Assembly (NCBI GenBank): GCA_902702965.1
Contig: CACRXP010000006.1
Span: 2,397,661 to 2,461,660 of the forward strand
DNA: 64,000 bases
Reading direction: 5' to 3'
DNA from: Spirometra erinaceieuropaei
Taxonomy: Eukaryota > Platyhelminthes > Cestoda > Diphyllobothriidea > Diphyllobothriidae
Shown: piece by piece, positions 9,840 to 22,119 of the stretch
Numbering within the stretch: the first letter of the stretch is position 1
Layout: the number at the start of each line of letters is the position of its first letter
Notes under the pieces: generated by a model
Databases searched by the model: none
What the model was told of the DNA's origin: nothing
Seen by the model: only the letters and a program-made list of their open reading frames with translations
Position numbers and translations under genes: made by a program

Positions 9840-11335
9840 GTGAGGAAATCTAAAATCTGCAGTTTCACAGTTTCATTGATACTAATGGTTTAAGATTTAA
9901 GAGGCAGGAACTAGATTTAAGATGAATAGGCGTTGGACTAGTGGTTGCCTATCTCAAGATCCAGTTAATTCTTAGTATCGAAGTTAAGCGTTGTAAAATT
10001 TATAACAAACTTGTAGTAATGAGGCAAATAGGCGGTCGGCAAGCAGATAGAGGCGGGAAGGCCAACGCCGCCGAAGCAGAATACATGAGATAGTAGATGG
10101 GCAGATAAAAAGTATAGAAGATTACGGAAGACAAAACTAGGCGGCCAAGTTCGTAAGCAACTAGTCTATGTCAAAAATGCGCAAGACGAACACAACAATT
10201 CCAATGACATACTTATGCGTGCGCCCCAACTTTGAGAGACTTGTGGAGTTTTTTATTTTAAGTGAATTCCTTAGTCGCTAACAGAAATTGTCAACCGGAT
10301 CTTCGATGAAAATTTTCAATTTAATCAATAAACCGCATGAAATTACGAGTGCGCTGGTCATTTTGTCACCTGGTAGAAATAAAATATAGCTTAATATTTT
10401 AGCCTGCGTTGCCTCTTTCTCGTTAGAGCATACTCCCTTAAATAAAAAGATTTCCCATTTTGAGTTTTCCAAATCCCTATATTTTTAATGGCAGATCTTC
10501 CACATTGACCACTGCTCTTGTCGGCTCATCGAAAATTCTTTTTTAGAATATGGCCATCAATCTAGTACTGGCCAACTGTACTCTGTAGTTCCGACAGATT
10601 TGATTCCATCTTACTCTTAACCTGCTTACACTGGACATGATTCAAGGGAAATCTGTCAATTTGTAATATCTCTAATAGCGGCAATCGCTCAAAAACGATC
10701 CTAGTTTTATCAGGAGGCTTAATCTTAGCAACGACGATTCGCAAACCAGAGAGTCGAAGTCGACATTCGAGGCACAGAATATGGGCTTAGTGTAAAAAAT
10801 TGGATCACGTTTATCTTGTTCCCATGCCAGGCTAAAAAACACATGACAGCAGTACAGTCGAATAAAGTAGATAATATTCCGGAAAAAATCGTTGTTTGTT
10901 CCTAACCTAAGTTCTCAGATCAAGAAAGACATTGCGGTTAGGGAGCCTGCTAACGCATGAGCGCTAAGGATACATGGGAACAATGTGGTTAACGATTTTC
11001 CCTACCCGACAGCTTGCAGATCACCTAGATAATCAAGCCTACTCATAATATAAACAGTCTTTCAAAACCTTTCAGTCCATTTTCAAATATTTGTGTCGTC
11101 TCATATTATGCTCATCCCTCTTAAAATCATATTCTTGTGCCTTCTATTTTTTTATATCTCGCGAAATAACATTCTTCCTCATAGAACTTTCTCAGTAAAT
11201 GGCAACATCTCAACAAATTTTAGACTACGGAAATTTCGTTTTTATCCTCTGCCTTCCTGCTTACGGTTCAATTTTCACTTTTATAAGTAGTAATTAACGT
11301 AACCCGCACCTCAGGAATACGCCCAGTGCCGTCTC
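9840..11335. other. No gene seen
   Basis: AT-rich sequence with short frames only. I see no conserved domain, RNA gene or repeat pair that I can support. Confidence 0.4.
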
Positions 11336-11339
11336 TCTC

Positions 11340-12870
11340 AACACGAGATCAGTCGTACAAATTATAGGCCAGCTGAGGACGGTGGCCGTCAAGGTTAACC
11401 CAGATGTTTTGTGTAAAACAGAATCCTGGACTCATTCTCCAGTTTCCGACTCGCACTCGATGTAGATACTTTTCATTTATACCGACAAAACCGCGTTCGG
11501 GAACTTGGCGGCGATTGTCTTCTTTATACAAGAGGCTCAATTGTACATTTGCCCTATGATTTCCACCCAAGGATCAAGCATGCTTGACCTAATTTTCCGT
11601 AGAGTCGGCATGCCTTCGTCCATGTCACCCCCAGGCCCACTAAGGGACTCAGACCATGACATAGTTGTTTCAACGTCGAAACTCGAGGCTGACAAAACGT
11701 TGTCCCCAAAGCACAGATTTTTCCGCGATTTCCGATCAACTCGTTCAACCGAATTATTTACACACCTTAATTTCTACGACTAGAATGATTCCTTCTTTAA
11801 TTCGGATGTAAATGTTTGCACTTTAAAAGCGTACTAAATTTTGGATCCGCTTATTTCTCGTTTTGTCCCCCGTAAGAAAATAATTAATGTTGGGGATGAG
11901 GTTTCCCTACCCTTACCCTTTCATCGAAGGTTGCGCTGACTTTCTCGTGGATTCCATCTTCAGAACAATTTTTCTGCTCTGCCCCTGATTTGTGATATCT
12001 TTGAATGGGCTAAGAGATTGTCTGAAGAAGAACAACTAGCCGAAAAGATCCAGTTTACTAAAAACCGTTCGTTAAATGTCTCGAAACTTTTCTTCGAAAA
12101 GCACGAACTCACAGAAGGACGTAGAATCAAAACCTTCGTGGCCCTCTCGGAAATCCTATAGTTGATGTCCATTTAACCGCTAATAGCTTCACTGATTTTC
12201 TGTCCAAAACGTTTATCGAATACTCGACCACTCCACTTCCGACCATCCAGGCATTAAGCAGAGCAGTTCTCGAAACTATAACTTTCACTCTGTGGGATAT
12301 GACTGTTGCGATTCGGCGTTTTTGTCAATCTCATAGCCCAGGACCTGATGGTGCAGCGGTAAGCATTTTAAAAGCCAACGCTAATACGATTTTCCCATCC
12401 CTCTTATGCAAGATATTTAATCTCGCTCTTGAAAGTGAAACCTATTCGACCTTGTGGAAGGAATCACACATTTTGCCCATTCCGAAGCATAGTCAATCTA
12501 CGTCATTTGACGACTTTCGGCCAATAAAAACCCTCCGCGCAGTGTCGAAAATCTGAGAGACATTGTTGAAAAATAGGATGATGTGTCAATTAACGGAGAA
12601 TAACCTAATGTCTATTGCTCAGCATCGATTCATCAAAGCTCGATATTCTGACACCTGTCAGGTCTCTTTCTTGGACTATGTTCTCCAATCTAGTGGCAAT
12701 GGTTTTGCATTTACACAGTCTATTTTATGGGCAGCAGTTGTTTTTCTCCTGAACTATCCAAAATATAAAATACTTCCGTCAGCATTACCTTCATTTTTGT
12801 GTCAGGAGTTTTTTTCACTGCTGGCCGGATTTGTGTTTAACGCTTCCCTGACAATGCCTGTAAAGCGGCA
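11340..12870 (+). mobile_element. Decayed non-LTR retrotransposon (endonuclease and RT parts)
   Basis: Plus strand. The frame at 11,505-11,783 carries the C-terminal part of an APE-type endonuclease: GSSMLDLIF and RDSDHDIVV. After broken sequence, 12,299-12,556 carries the RT start SPGPDGAAVSILKA and KESHILPIPK...SFDDFRPIKTLRAVSKI (the NYRPIS-type motif). A stop follows, then 12,563 onward continues MLKNRMMCQLTENNLMS...QHRF. Several stops and frameshifts make it a pseudogene. It belongs to the same family as 14,452-15,000. Confidence 0.65.
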
Positions 12871-12878
12871 TTAACTAA

Positions 12879-12880
<2 letters not shown>

Positions 12881-12922
<42 letters not shown>
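12881..12922. repeat. (ATT)n microsatellite
   Basis: About 14 uninterrupted TAT/ATT units follow GCGGCATTAACTAAAT. Position and composition fit the simple-sequence 3' tail of a non-LTR element. Confidence 0.85.
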
Positions 12923-12999
12923 CACCAAACGTTTCCTCCTTCTCTGCAAATATCCGTTTCGGTATTAGTAATTCTCCCGAAAATGTGAACGCTTTACTT

Positions 13000-14450
13000 T
13001 GATGTGCATTTGTATGTATTCAGTGTATTTGGGGGAAATCGGCTTACGCCTTTGGACTCCCTATTAATAAATAAATATATGAAAAAAAATCGGCTGCAAC
13101 AAGTAAATGCAGACATCGATCTACATAGAGCACTGATTTTTTATGGCTACAAAGTCATATAGTGCGCTTGTTGGTGCAGCATATGTCTGTCAAGCCGATA
13201 TTTAAATGTCTCCACATATTGAGACATTACAATTGCCTCAGGCAAGTTATTCCACGGTTTCACGAAACAGCTGGAGGAAAATACTTTCTCACATCCAATC
13301 TTCTTTAGGAATACGTAGTTTGAAGGGATGTCCCCGGAGGTTATTTGTAGTGGTAAGTTGGAAGGAGTCGTCACATCGGAGAGCACAGTTCAAGTCACGC
13401 ACGGTACGGAAAGTTTGTATCAAGTCTCCGCGTAACCGCCTACAATTCAGAGTATACATATTAAAATAAGTCAGGCAGATCTCGTAAGGAAGTGTACCTT
13501 GACCTTTTACTAATTTTGTATGCACTTCTCTGCACCCTTTGAAGTAAAGTACAATCCGTCTGCGTCTATGGTCTCCAAGCCCGGATTGCATATTCAAGTA
13601 ACGGCCTAACAAACGTGCAAAAGACTTTGGAGAAGCATTATTCATAGAAGACTGTGACTGCCCGTCTGATGGCGTACAACATTTTAGTCGCGGATTTTGG
13701 CTGCCTTGCGACATCGCGTAGAAGGCTTTCGAATGTCTGTAATACAGATTCCAAGATCATTCTCAGTTACCGTTTCCCGGAGCGACATCCCATTAAGATA
13801 ACATTGCAGCGTATTATGGATCTGGTTGAGATTGCCGAGACGCAGTATGATGCATTTGTTCAAACTGAGGGAAAGAAGCCATCTGCGGGACCACTCGTCC
13901 ATTCGACAAGGATTTTCCTGGAAGTTGGTCTCGTTGGCAGCATCGTGGATGACTTTCCAAATTTTAATATCATCTACGAACATGGGACAATCGTAGTCCA
14001 AGTCCTCTACTTAATCATTAATAAATAAGAGAAAGAGGGTCGGTCCGAGCATTGAGCCTCGTGGGATTCCACTCTTTATGACTGTGCACCTTGATTACTG
14101 TTGCTCCATGCAGACAATTTAGGAGCGCCTGCCGCGGAAATTTTCTATCCATTTAAGTTTGCCGCCGATTCCCATCGCTATCAATTTGCAAAGCAGACAC
14201 TGGTGCGGAACACTATCGAACGCCTTCCGGCAATCGATGCACAGTGTATTTTGCATCCAGTGCTCTTGTCCAGCTTTGCATTGTGTATAGGAAGTTTTTT
14301 ACACACGATCTTCCCCTACGGAAGATCGGACAAAAGTTTGTGAGTTTCTAAATAAGTCATCAGCTCCGTTCTGATTATCTTCTCCATGACTTTGCAACAG
14401 ACTGATGCCAGACTGAGGGGTCTGTAGTTCGTCGCAAGAGCACGACTACC
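13000..14450 (-). mobile_element. Decayed CR1-like retrotransposon, RT through 3' end
   Basis: Read on the minus strand from high to low coordinate. Near 14,440-14,360 it reads NYRPLSLASVCCKVMEKII. Near 14,075-14,025 it reads SGIPRGSMLGPTLFLLFIND. The catalytic box MFVDDIKIW lies around 14,000. About 13,480-13,380 reads LPYEICLTYFNMYTL and RRLRGDLIQTFRTV, and about 13,290-13,200 ends with PWNNLPEAIV. Frames shift between these blocks, so it is inactive. It sits between two plus-strand fragments of another non-LTR family. Confidence 0.75.
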
Positions 14451-14451
14451 G

Positions 14452-15000
14452 CTCGCTCTTAAAAGTAAAACCTATCCTATTTTGTGGAAGAAATCACACA
14501 TTTTCCTATTCCCAAGCATGGTCAATCTACGTCATTTGATGACTTCCAGTCATTAAACGCCCTTCGCGCAGTTTCGAAAATCGTAGAGACATTACTCAAA
14601 GATAAGATAATATATCACTTAACAGAGAACGTTGCACAGCATGGATTACTCTCAATCTTGTGACATTTGTCAGCTCTCTTTCTTTGGTCATGTTTCCCAA
14701 TCTATTGACAGCGGCTTTGCACATTACACAGTCTATTCCGATTTCACTAAGGATTTTAATCGTGTTTACCATGCTTCTCTTCTCATGAAATTTTCCTTTT
14801 CTGGTATAGGCGACAAACTTCTGAATGTTATACTCTCTTGCATGGATGGTCGCACACAGCGAGTTCAGATTCCCAATGTTATCTCCAATCCCACATGTGT
14901 GAGAAGTGGATTCATTCAGGGTGATGCATTCGACCCGATGTGTGCTTCAGGTCGCTATCATAAACAAATAAATTTCACTAATGTTAATTAGGTCGACTGG
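14452..15000 (+). mobile_element. Second fragment of the plus-strand non-LTR family
   Basis: Begins CTCGCTCTTAAAAGTAAAAC, aligned with 12,421 onward of the 11.3-12.9 kb copy, and repeats its TCACACATTTT...CCCAAGCATGGTCAATCTACG segment. The frame at 14,632-14,991 carries the RT block YSDFTKDFNRVYHASLLMK, then FSFSGIGDKLLNVI, and ends in a degenerate RSGFIQGDAFDPM (normally SGVPQGSVLGPL). Frameshifts and lost motif residues mark it as dead. Confidence 0.65.
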
Positions 15001-15009
15001 TGGCAGTTT

Positions 15010-17110
15010 CAAATCATAATTTTAGGGGAACCTAGCGTGTCACCTTAAAAACGTCACAGGTAACGGGAGAAGTTTTTGGAACTGCGATCGGAGTTTGAAT
15101 TATCTGGTGTCGCTATTGTTGGCATTTTTTTAAACAGCAATAAGAGAAAAGTGGATTCCACAGCTCCTCAATTTTGTTTTAAATCTTTCCATGCCGACTT
15201 CGTTAGAGATCAATAAGGCCAACGTACTGTGCAGCCGCAATGATTCCCACAGCTATGTTATTCTAATCGGATCACAGAAAAGCGAGGTAGTAGGGGTGAT
15301 ACGACGCTTCAATTAAAATGGCATGAGTAGTAAAGCATGAGGTCTGTATTCATCGAACAACTTGATATCTGGTTATATATTGATTGTTTCGGAACTTTTG
15401 CTAATTTCCGGAAACCTATGCCTACCATTGGATTTTGGATATCTGACGGATGTGTACGATAGAAGACAAGGGATATGCTGAACCATTTAAAAATGTCGGA
15501 CGATTCGCATTCGGTTGGAGTGACAAGAATCATGGTGCATGTCCTATGTTCCAATGCGTACGGAAAATTGTGTCTGGTTTATGAGAGGACGAGTTTAGGG
15601 GTTAATAATAGTTGCTTTAACAGTTACTTTAATAAAACTGATTTGACTAAAGACAGCTTACGTTAGTTAATATGGTTGTGGAACTAGTTATCCTTCAGCT
15701 ATAAAGCTTACTGAGAAAAAGCCAATAAAGAAGTTTGTAGCGCCTTTTCCTACATTAATCTCCCTGGGCATCTCCCAGCAGTAGGTGTCCCTAAATCGCC
15801 GAAATAATCACTGCCCAGCGTCCTCTTAGAGAATATGTGAAACATACCGACAGAAGTCGTATAAGCTATGCAGAACCTCTGTTTTGGTCACAGTCTTCAA
15901 CGCACGGACACCTCTGGGCCTGCGTGGACGTCCGTTCGCCCGGATGAGGCGGGCTTGAATAAATGGGCGTCTGACATCGCCATCTTGGTGAGCCAATCAA
16001 GTTGATTGTGAAATTTTTGAACGCCTATGATTGGATATCCTACAGGCTAAATGACTGCATGTTCAGACTACTTAGGAATAGTGGTCACATGATACCTAGT
16101 ATGAGGCAGGTACCAGAGGTGGAAGGCTATTACGCGCTTGAGGCGCTACAGCCATTCTTATGCCTGCAAACATTATTCGGGGCTCAAACGTTCGCTGATT
16201 ATTGGCGTACCTACGGCGGACCTGGAATGTTTGTTCCGGCGATTTTATTTTAAAGCTTTTACTTACCAGTAACAGATGATAGTCGCCCAACAGCACAGCC
16301 CCCTTAGTAAGACATTTCTGGTGTGTTATTTGCGCATACAGATAAAGATTTCCATTTAGAGAAAATGTTCTGCTGAATAATAATATGGTTTATGCACGCT
16401 GATCTGATGTATATATTTGATGATATATATGATGTGTATATGATTTGATTAATATATGAAGACGTGCATGTAAGTTTTGAGTGAACTAAAGAAAGTCGAG
16501 TTTTATAGAAGTTGATCTTGTCTGTGATTACAAATTTAACCGTAGAAAGTAAATACACCCCATTCCGACAGCGCAAAATGTTTTGTTAATATGCAATTGT
16601 GTCCGCCGCACATTATTTTAACTACAGCGGAGTAACGGACACTTTTGTAGGGCACCGTTTTAAAATATCCAAGCACGGATCCAATTGCGCTCCCGTGGAC
16701 GTAGTTGCGGCTGGTAAGCTTTCTGTACGCTTATGGTCTCCACGAGACAGTTGAGAGGAGCGTTTTCCGTCGTCTAGCATAGGTAAAGGCGTACCAACAT
16801 ATGAAGTGGGGAGAGGCAGCGTATCCAGGTATGACAAACGACTCACGGGAAGATTAGTTATTGGGATGCGTGTCTGATGTGCATGATACAAAGCAAAAAT
16901 TTCCCAATAAACAAAAAAACACAGATCGCCTGCAAAATGTATTAAAACAACATGTAGCAAATAGAAGAGAACGTTGCCATGCCTACATATGCACGTTTGG
17001 TGGAGAATCATGTAATAAAGGATGCTTAGAAAATTTGGTTGTGCATGTAACGCCTGATGTCATCTTGAAAGTAACAGCGTCAAGTATGGTTTTCTTGCTT
17101 ATAATAAGCC
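15010..17110. other. No gene seen
   Basis: AT-rich, short frames only. No domain, RNA or repeat that I can defend, apart from the short shared motif just downstream. Confidence 0.4.
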
Positions 17111-17117
17111 TAGAGCT

Positions 17118-17165
17118 CAGTATCAGTATCAGTATAATTCAGGGAAAGTGGGTATATACCTTTGT
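17118..17165 (+). repeat. Short dispersed motif shared with 3,610-3,660
   Basis: CAGTATCAGTATAATTCAGG and GGGAAAGTGGGTATATACCT here match CATCAGTATATTTCAGG and GGGAAAGTAGGTGTGTACCT near 3,625-3,665. About 45 bp is shared; the family is unknown. Confidence 0.4.
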
Positions 17166-18019
17166 ATACCTTGTGCATACCTTGTATATTCGAAGTAGCG
17201 GGACTATGATCAAGGTTAGTTGGAGAAAAAATGATAGCGGATAATTAAGCTGTCACGTAATATTATATGAGAAATAATCTTCGACCTTTCTAGAACTTCT
17301 GACGTAGAACAGTTTAAAATGAACTGTTCCTAAGGAGGTTTACAAAATTTGGAGATATCGAAAACTGGGAGAGTGTAAATAAGAGAGTGTTTGTTGGTGG
17401 TTAGCAGGAAAAGAAGGGAGTTTTTAACAAAGACAGGGATGGTTTGCTGGGAAGATTGGGGTGGGATAAACACTAATGCGAGAAGCATTTATAAGATTAT
17501 CAGGGAGTCTTTGGATAACAACAGGTGTGTTCGGGCGAATAGTTAATTGACTGTACCAGTGACTCTGATTGCATAGGTTCAAAAAGTCGAAAATCAGGCA
17601 GTGTTCACCGTATTGAGCTGTTCTCCATTTGGGCTTGGGCCGACGCCGGCTTTTGCATCACACTATTCTTACTGTACAACAGAGATGTAGCGAAACTGCA
17701 TGGGCAAGTTCAACCCCGAAACTGAGAAGCGATCCTTCCAAATGTATTAAACGGAACCGGAGACTTTGCGAGTTTACGGGAAATTCAGAAACGACGGACA
17801 CAACTGCAAGTGATCTGAAATTTAACGAAATCGACAACGATAAAGTTAAATAAAAAAAGCCAAGGGCCTTGTCCAGCTGGGTTTCGGAGGAGTTGGAACA
17901 ACTGTCTTCCAAACATTAGTAATATGACGACCGCAATGACGCATAGGTAGTTGAGGGGAGTGGGATTCGTCTAGACAGATAGGCCTAATTCTTTGTTACA
18001 GCAGCGTAAGATCGCAACG

Positions 18020-18590
18020 AAAGATGCCCGTTGCGGAAGAGGACATACCCAGAACTGTCATCACGATGCTTTACGATCTGTTTGAATTTCTGCGCATGCC
18101 ATTCTGTTTGCGCAACGTGGCCAAATCCTTATAGCGTTTGATCGATGAGGTATGTTGGGATACCTCATTTGCGCTTGTCTACGTCGAGGACTTACTCGTC
18201 GCAAGCTCTTCGGCAGAGGAGCATGAACCGCATTCGTGCCAAGTATCCGATTGTTTCCATCAAGGCTTACAAATAAACGCCGTTAAATGTCTCTTTGGCG
18301 TCACTCCTCTCGATTTCCTTCGCCACCGCGTCGACTAGCATGGAATCAAACCACTTTCAGAAAAAGTGCAGAGCATCTTATCTTTTCATGCTTCTCAGAC
18401 GCTTACGCAACCTCGGCCTTTCAATGGCTTTATTAACCAATACCGACGTTTCATTCCCAACTGTGTGGCGACATTGGCTCCCTTGACTGACCTTTTTAAG
18501 TCGAAGGCAAGGCCACTCAAACTTTCACGGCAGCCCATGCAGATTTTGAGGTGTAAACCATCAACATCAGGAGGTAACGTAATCTGAATA
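18020..18590 (+). mobile_element. Ty3/gypsy LTR retrotransposon RT fragment, decayed
   Basis: Translation in broken frames gives MPVAEEDIPRTVITMLYDLF, EFLRMPFCLRNVA, a stop, LIDEV, FALVYVEDLLVASSS, FHQGLQINAVKCLFGVTPLD, then NQYRRFIPNCVATLAPLTDL. This is the gypsy RT order from the VAEEDIPKTAF-like block through the polymerase box to the start of the connection/RNase H region. The catalytic YVDD box reads YVED, and stops and a frameshift interrupt it. No LTRs, integrase or gag are seen nearby. Confidence 0.7.
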
Positions 18591-18599
18591 CGCGTTGGC

Positions 18600-20285
18600 G
18601 CAGTTCAGAGGTCTTTTGTGTCTAATTTGGAGCATTTGAACAGGAGTAAATAAATGAGTTGTTTTACTTATCAACCATGAGGGTACTTTTATGGTAGGTA
18701 GAATGCATTCTCCAGTGAATTTTAAAACAAGAACACGAACACAGCAGAGTGTTCAGTCTGTGTTTATGAAATGGACAATCCAATTCAGAAAACGATTAGC
18801 GAACAGCGAAAAAACCTCCTTCATTTCTTTGAAAAGGTCAAAGGGAATTTAGTTTGATTGGTTTTAATGAGAACAGAAACGGTCGCTCATGGGAAGGTGA
18901 GTATGTGGGTGGGACAGGACTGTCCTGCATGTGACAGTACATAAGTGTGTGAAACGTTCCTCGTAAAGGTGGAATCCCTAAACTGGATTAGGCTTCTCGT
19001 TGCTGACGCGACCATTATATTTTTGGGATGAGAGCAGAAGCAACCGTCCAGGCGGTAAGACAGGAGGCGCCCACTGCGATCGGTCACAGTTTGCTTAGAT
19101 TCCAAGCAAAGATGATCAAAACTTGGGCAGATAAAACCGTGATATTTTTTTTGCCAACCGACAAAATTACTACCAGGGGGCGAAAACAGGGGAATCCGCA
19201 GTAGTCACCAAAAGATGGCTTGGGGTCAAACTAAAGAGAAGACGGTAAAATCCGCATGAGATTATCGCTGAGAGAGAGGGCGATCCGACTCTCTGATCAG
19301 TCTTTTATGCAAGAGTTCACGCATCAGACCTAATGACTCTGTCAGTGTGTGCAAACACGAAGTCCGAGAAAGAGACCATTTGTGCTTCGTGAACCCTATT
19401 TAGAGAACAAAGCATGTTTGGAAAAAAAGCATTTTCTTTAACAACGTTACGATATTTGTATCAGATGTGTTTTAACATTACACAGCAAAGGGTATTGTAA
19501 ATGGTCACTGTCAACTCCAAAACAGGCGGAAACGGCCGAAATTGTTGAGAGCAATGAATTTCGCGATAGCTTATCAACTGTAACCTGTCACTGCATAGAA
19601 GAGATAACGAATGAGTACACAACAAGCCGAATCTACTCAGAAATTCAGTGCGAAAAATCCCAGACTACCGTTTGGTGTACACAGCCTAATTTGCAATCCA
19701 CCTGACAAAACCCATCGGCAAAGGATCGGCTCCCGCGGAGCAACGGAGAGGAAGGTAACAGGAGGATCCAGCCGAGACCCACCCCGGCCCAGCGTCCCAG
19801 ACAGCAGGCACCGGGTGCTGTCACGTCCCACCAACGAGTCAGTCTTGCAGTCAAGCGCTGCATTTCAGCGCTCTGCAAAAAAAGCTTCCGTTTATTTCAT
19901 TACCATCGAATATGGTGCCAGCGCCACAGTCCGAAGTACCGTAAAAAACTTCTGGCTGTCTAACTTTAGCCCATGTACTTTACTATGATAAATTTGCAGT
20001 TACAGGCAAGTTGGACTATCTCAGCACTAAGAATAGTTTCCAATAGATAAAACCTGTACGCATGGCTGAAAACGCGCATAAAACCAGTGCGCATAAAATC
20101 AATCCGTATTCAGTAGTAAATTTCGTTTGAGTGGAGAATCATATCGTCGAACTCGCCAATAATCCACAAATGCTTATATAAGCAGATTATGACACAAGGT
20201 AAACGCCGCCTATTTGTGACTAAAAACTGAGTTTCATAATCCGGTACGGAACGTTGAGCTGTTAAGCGCCACCCTATCTGCTAAC
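18600..20285. other. No gene seen
   Basis: Includes a GC-rich patch near 19,670-19,860 with an Arg/Pro/Ser-rich open frame of 125 codons (19,611-19,988) that I cannot link to any family. Confidence 0.35.
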
Positions 20286-20289
20286 TAAT

Positions 20290-20480
20290 CCACCCACTGA
20301 CGCTTTCGGTGGTGAACCGCTTGCTTAACCAGACTTCTGAACAAAATTTCATTCTCATAACCGAATTGTATAAAGCCCGTTGGAATAAAGGTGTCCTCAT
20401 CGGTGTGGATTTCAACGCTCCTGGCAGTTATTTGCAAATATGGACTGTGGAAGGACAGCAAAACAACTTTAGTCGCAATC
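20290..20480 (+). mobile_element. Possible non-LTR endonuclease fragment
   Basis: Plus-strand frame around 20,380-20,420 reads NKGVLIGVDFNAPGS, resembling the LIGDFNAP motif of APE-type endonucleases. No further motif and no long frame, so support is limited to this motif. Confidence 0.4.
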
Positions 20481-20599
20481 TACTATAAGATCTACTTCAA
20501 GGTCTCTCAAAAATCACCTTTAGCGGCATTACAGACTAACTGGTTCCGATGAGCACTGACGGAAATATAAGCAGCACCACAACATACATAAAAGCGAGG

Positions 20600-21880
20600 T
20601 TTCGGAGCTGAGAAGAAAATTCGAACTAAAAATACTTCAAAATTCATTGGAACATATGAAAATTCCATATGGATATACACGAAGTACTAAAAGAGCTGAG
20701 AACCTCATCCCTGCCTATATGTCTGGAGAGGGAAAGTGGAGACTGGTGACCAGGTTAAAGCGTACCTTCTTGATGATTCCATTTGGTCTATATTTGCCCC
20801 TCCAAACATTAGCCACCCAATGTCTTCTCCTACTTTCCTTCCTCCTCTTACTCCCTCTTTACCACCCTCAATCGAGGAACCACATACTTTACAGTATTCA
20901 GCGGACTTAATATGAAGATACGAATAGTCGTCCATACTGAAGTTATTTGGTTTTGTTCCATTTTTATTAGGGTACATTTCCATAGCTTCTCTAATATTCA
21001 TGTGCGTCGCGCCACCATGCAGTAAATTTTCACAGTTGTTATATTGGGCACTTATTGTTATTCCCTTCTATTGGTTGTTCGTTTCACTGGTCTCTGGGTT
21101 ATCGGAAATTTGTAGTTTGTTTGCTTTTAATTTGACACGTTTACTTCCGTTGCTATACATAGGCGTAGAAGAAGTTCAACGGAAATACATCTATCATTTA
21201 AATGTTATTGTTTGCATTTTGCTCCAACAATACGATGAAGCATCCCCCGTAAACCCCTTCTGCCATCACTCTCGTTAATGGTTGCTAAGTTGAGTTACAC
21301 AGCCTATCTTTGCCCCATTGTACATTACCCATCGAAACTGACAGAACAACGAGATCGTAGCTCAATTGTAGCGACCGAGGACGTCAAGGGTAGCGCACAA
21401 CCACGTAACGGAATACCGGGAAATAGACCCTGGCTTGTGTTGATCTTAATACGATTGCTAGTAGTTCAAGATACTCATCCATACATAAAGGAGGAAGAAA
21501 CGATCAGTGGACGAGAAGATAGAATGAACAGAAAAGGAAACGGAAGAGATGTATAATGACAGTTAAAAGTACAAACGGGACGAGTTACAACAGTCAAGTA
21601 ATCTGTCTGGGTGGAGAGGCGAGACCAACATGCCAGCTGTAAAATCGGAGGGGAATGCAGAACTGGGGGCAACTGCAGGGTGGGGCCGAGGGGGTTCCCG
21701 ATGTAGCGAGGGGAGCGATACGAGCGTTACGTCACGGTACGGAGCGGGGGAAGGGATCGGCGAAAGAGAGCGGAAGGGACACCGGCCATCTTCACCAACA
21801 CGCGGCTACGCCATCTCCATCCCAGGTCCGCGTGCTAAGAAAGTGTCACCGCACTCAAACAACCCTGCTCAGATCAGGGG
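20600..21880. other. No gene seen
   Basis: Short frames only. A GC-rich segment at 21,640-21,800 directly precedes a SINE. A short AAACGGGACGAGTTA string near 21,575 resembles the end of that SINE. Confidence 0.35.
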
Positions 21881-21884
21881 ACGT

Positions 21885-22115
21885 TACACAATAATTCGTG
21901 GCGTTGGGCTTCTAACTAACAGGTCGCGGGATCGAGCCCCAGGGGTTCCACATTTCGGGGTTGCGTATGACTGGCTGACAGGGGCTATTAAGCCAGAGAT
22001 GGCCATTCCAGTCTCCATTGTCTTTGTCGGAGATAACATTCTGACTATGTCATACGCCACTGCGCGGCTGCTAGTTGGGATCGAGAGGGAGCCGTAATGC
22101 ACAACGGGACGAGTT
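21885..22115 (+). mobile_element. tRNA-derived SINE, plus orientation
   Basis: Head carries A-box-like TGGCGTTGGGC and B-box-like GGGATCGAGCCCC. The body has TTCCACATTTCGGGGTTGCG, TATGACTGGCTGACAGGGGC, ATTAAGCCAGAGATGGCC and CCAGTCTCCATTGTCTTTGT. The end reads CACAACGGGACGAG. The body recurs inverted at about 25,585-25,750 and 45,469-45,640, and the end recurs at about 54,410-54,545. Confidence 0.6.
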
Positions 22116-22119
22116 ATTT

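Noticed and set aside
12881..12922. (ATT)n run as a CRISPR-like or regulatory array
   Set aside because: Plain trinucleotide microsatellite at the tail of a retroelement.
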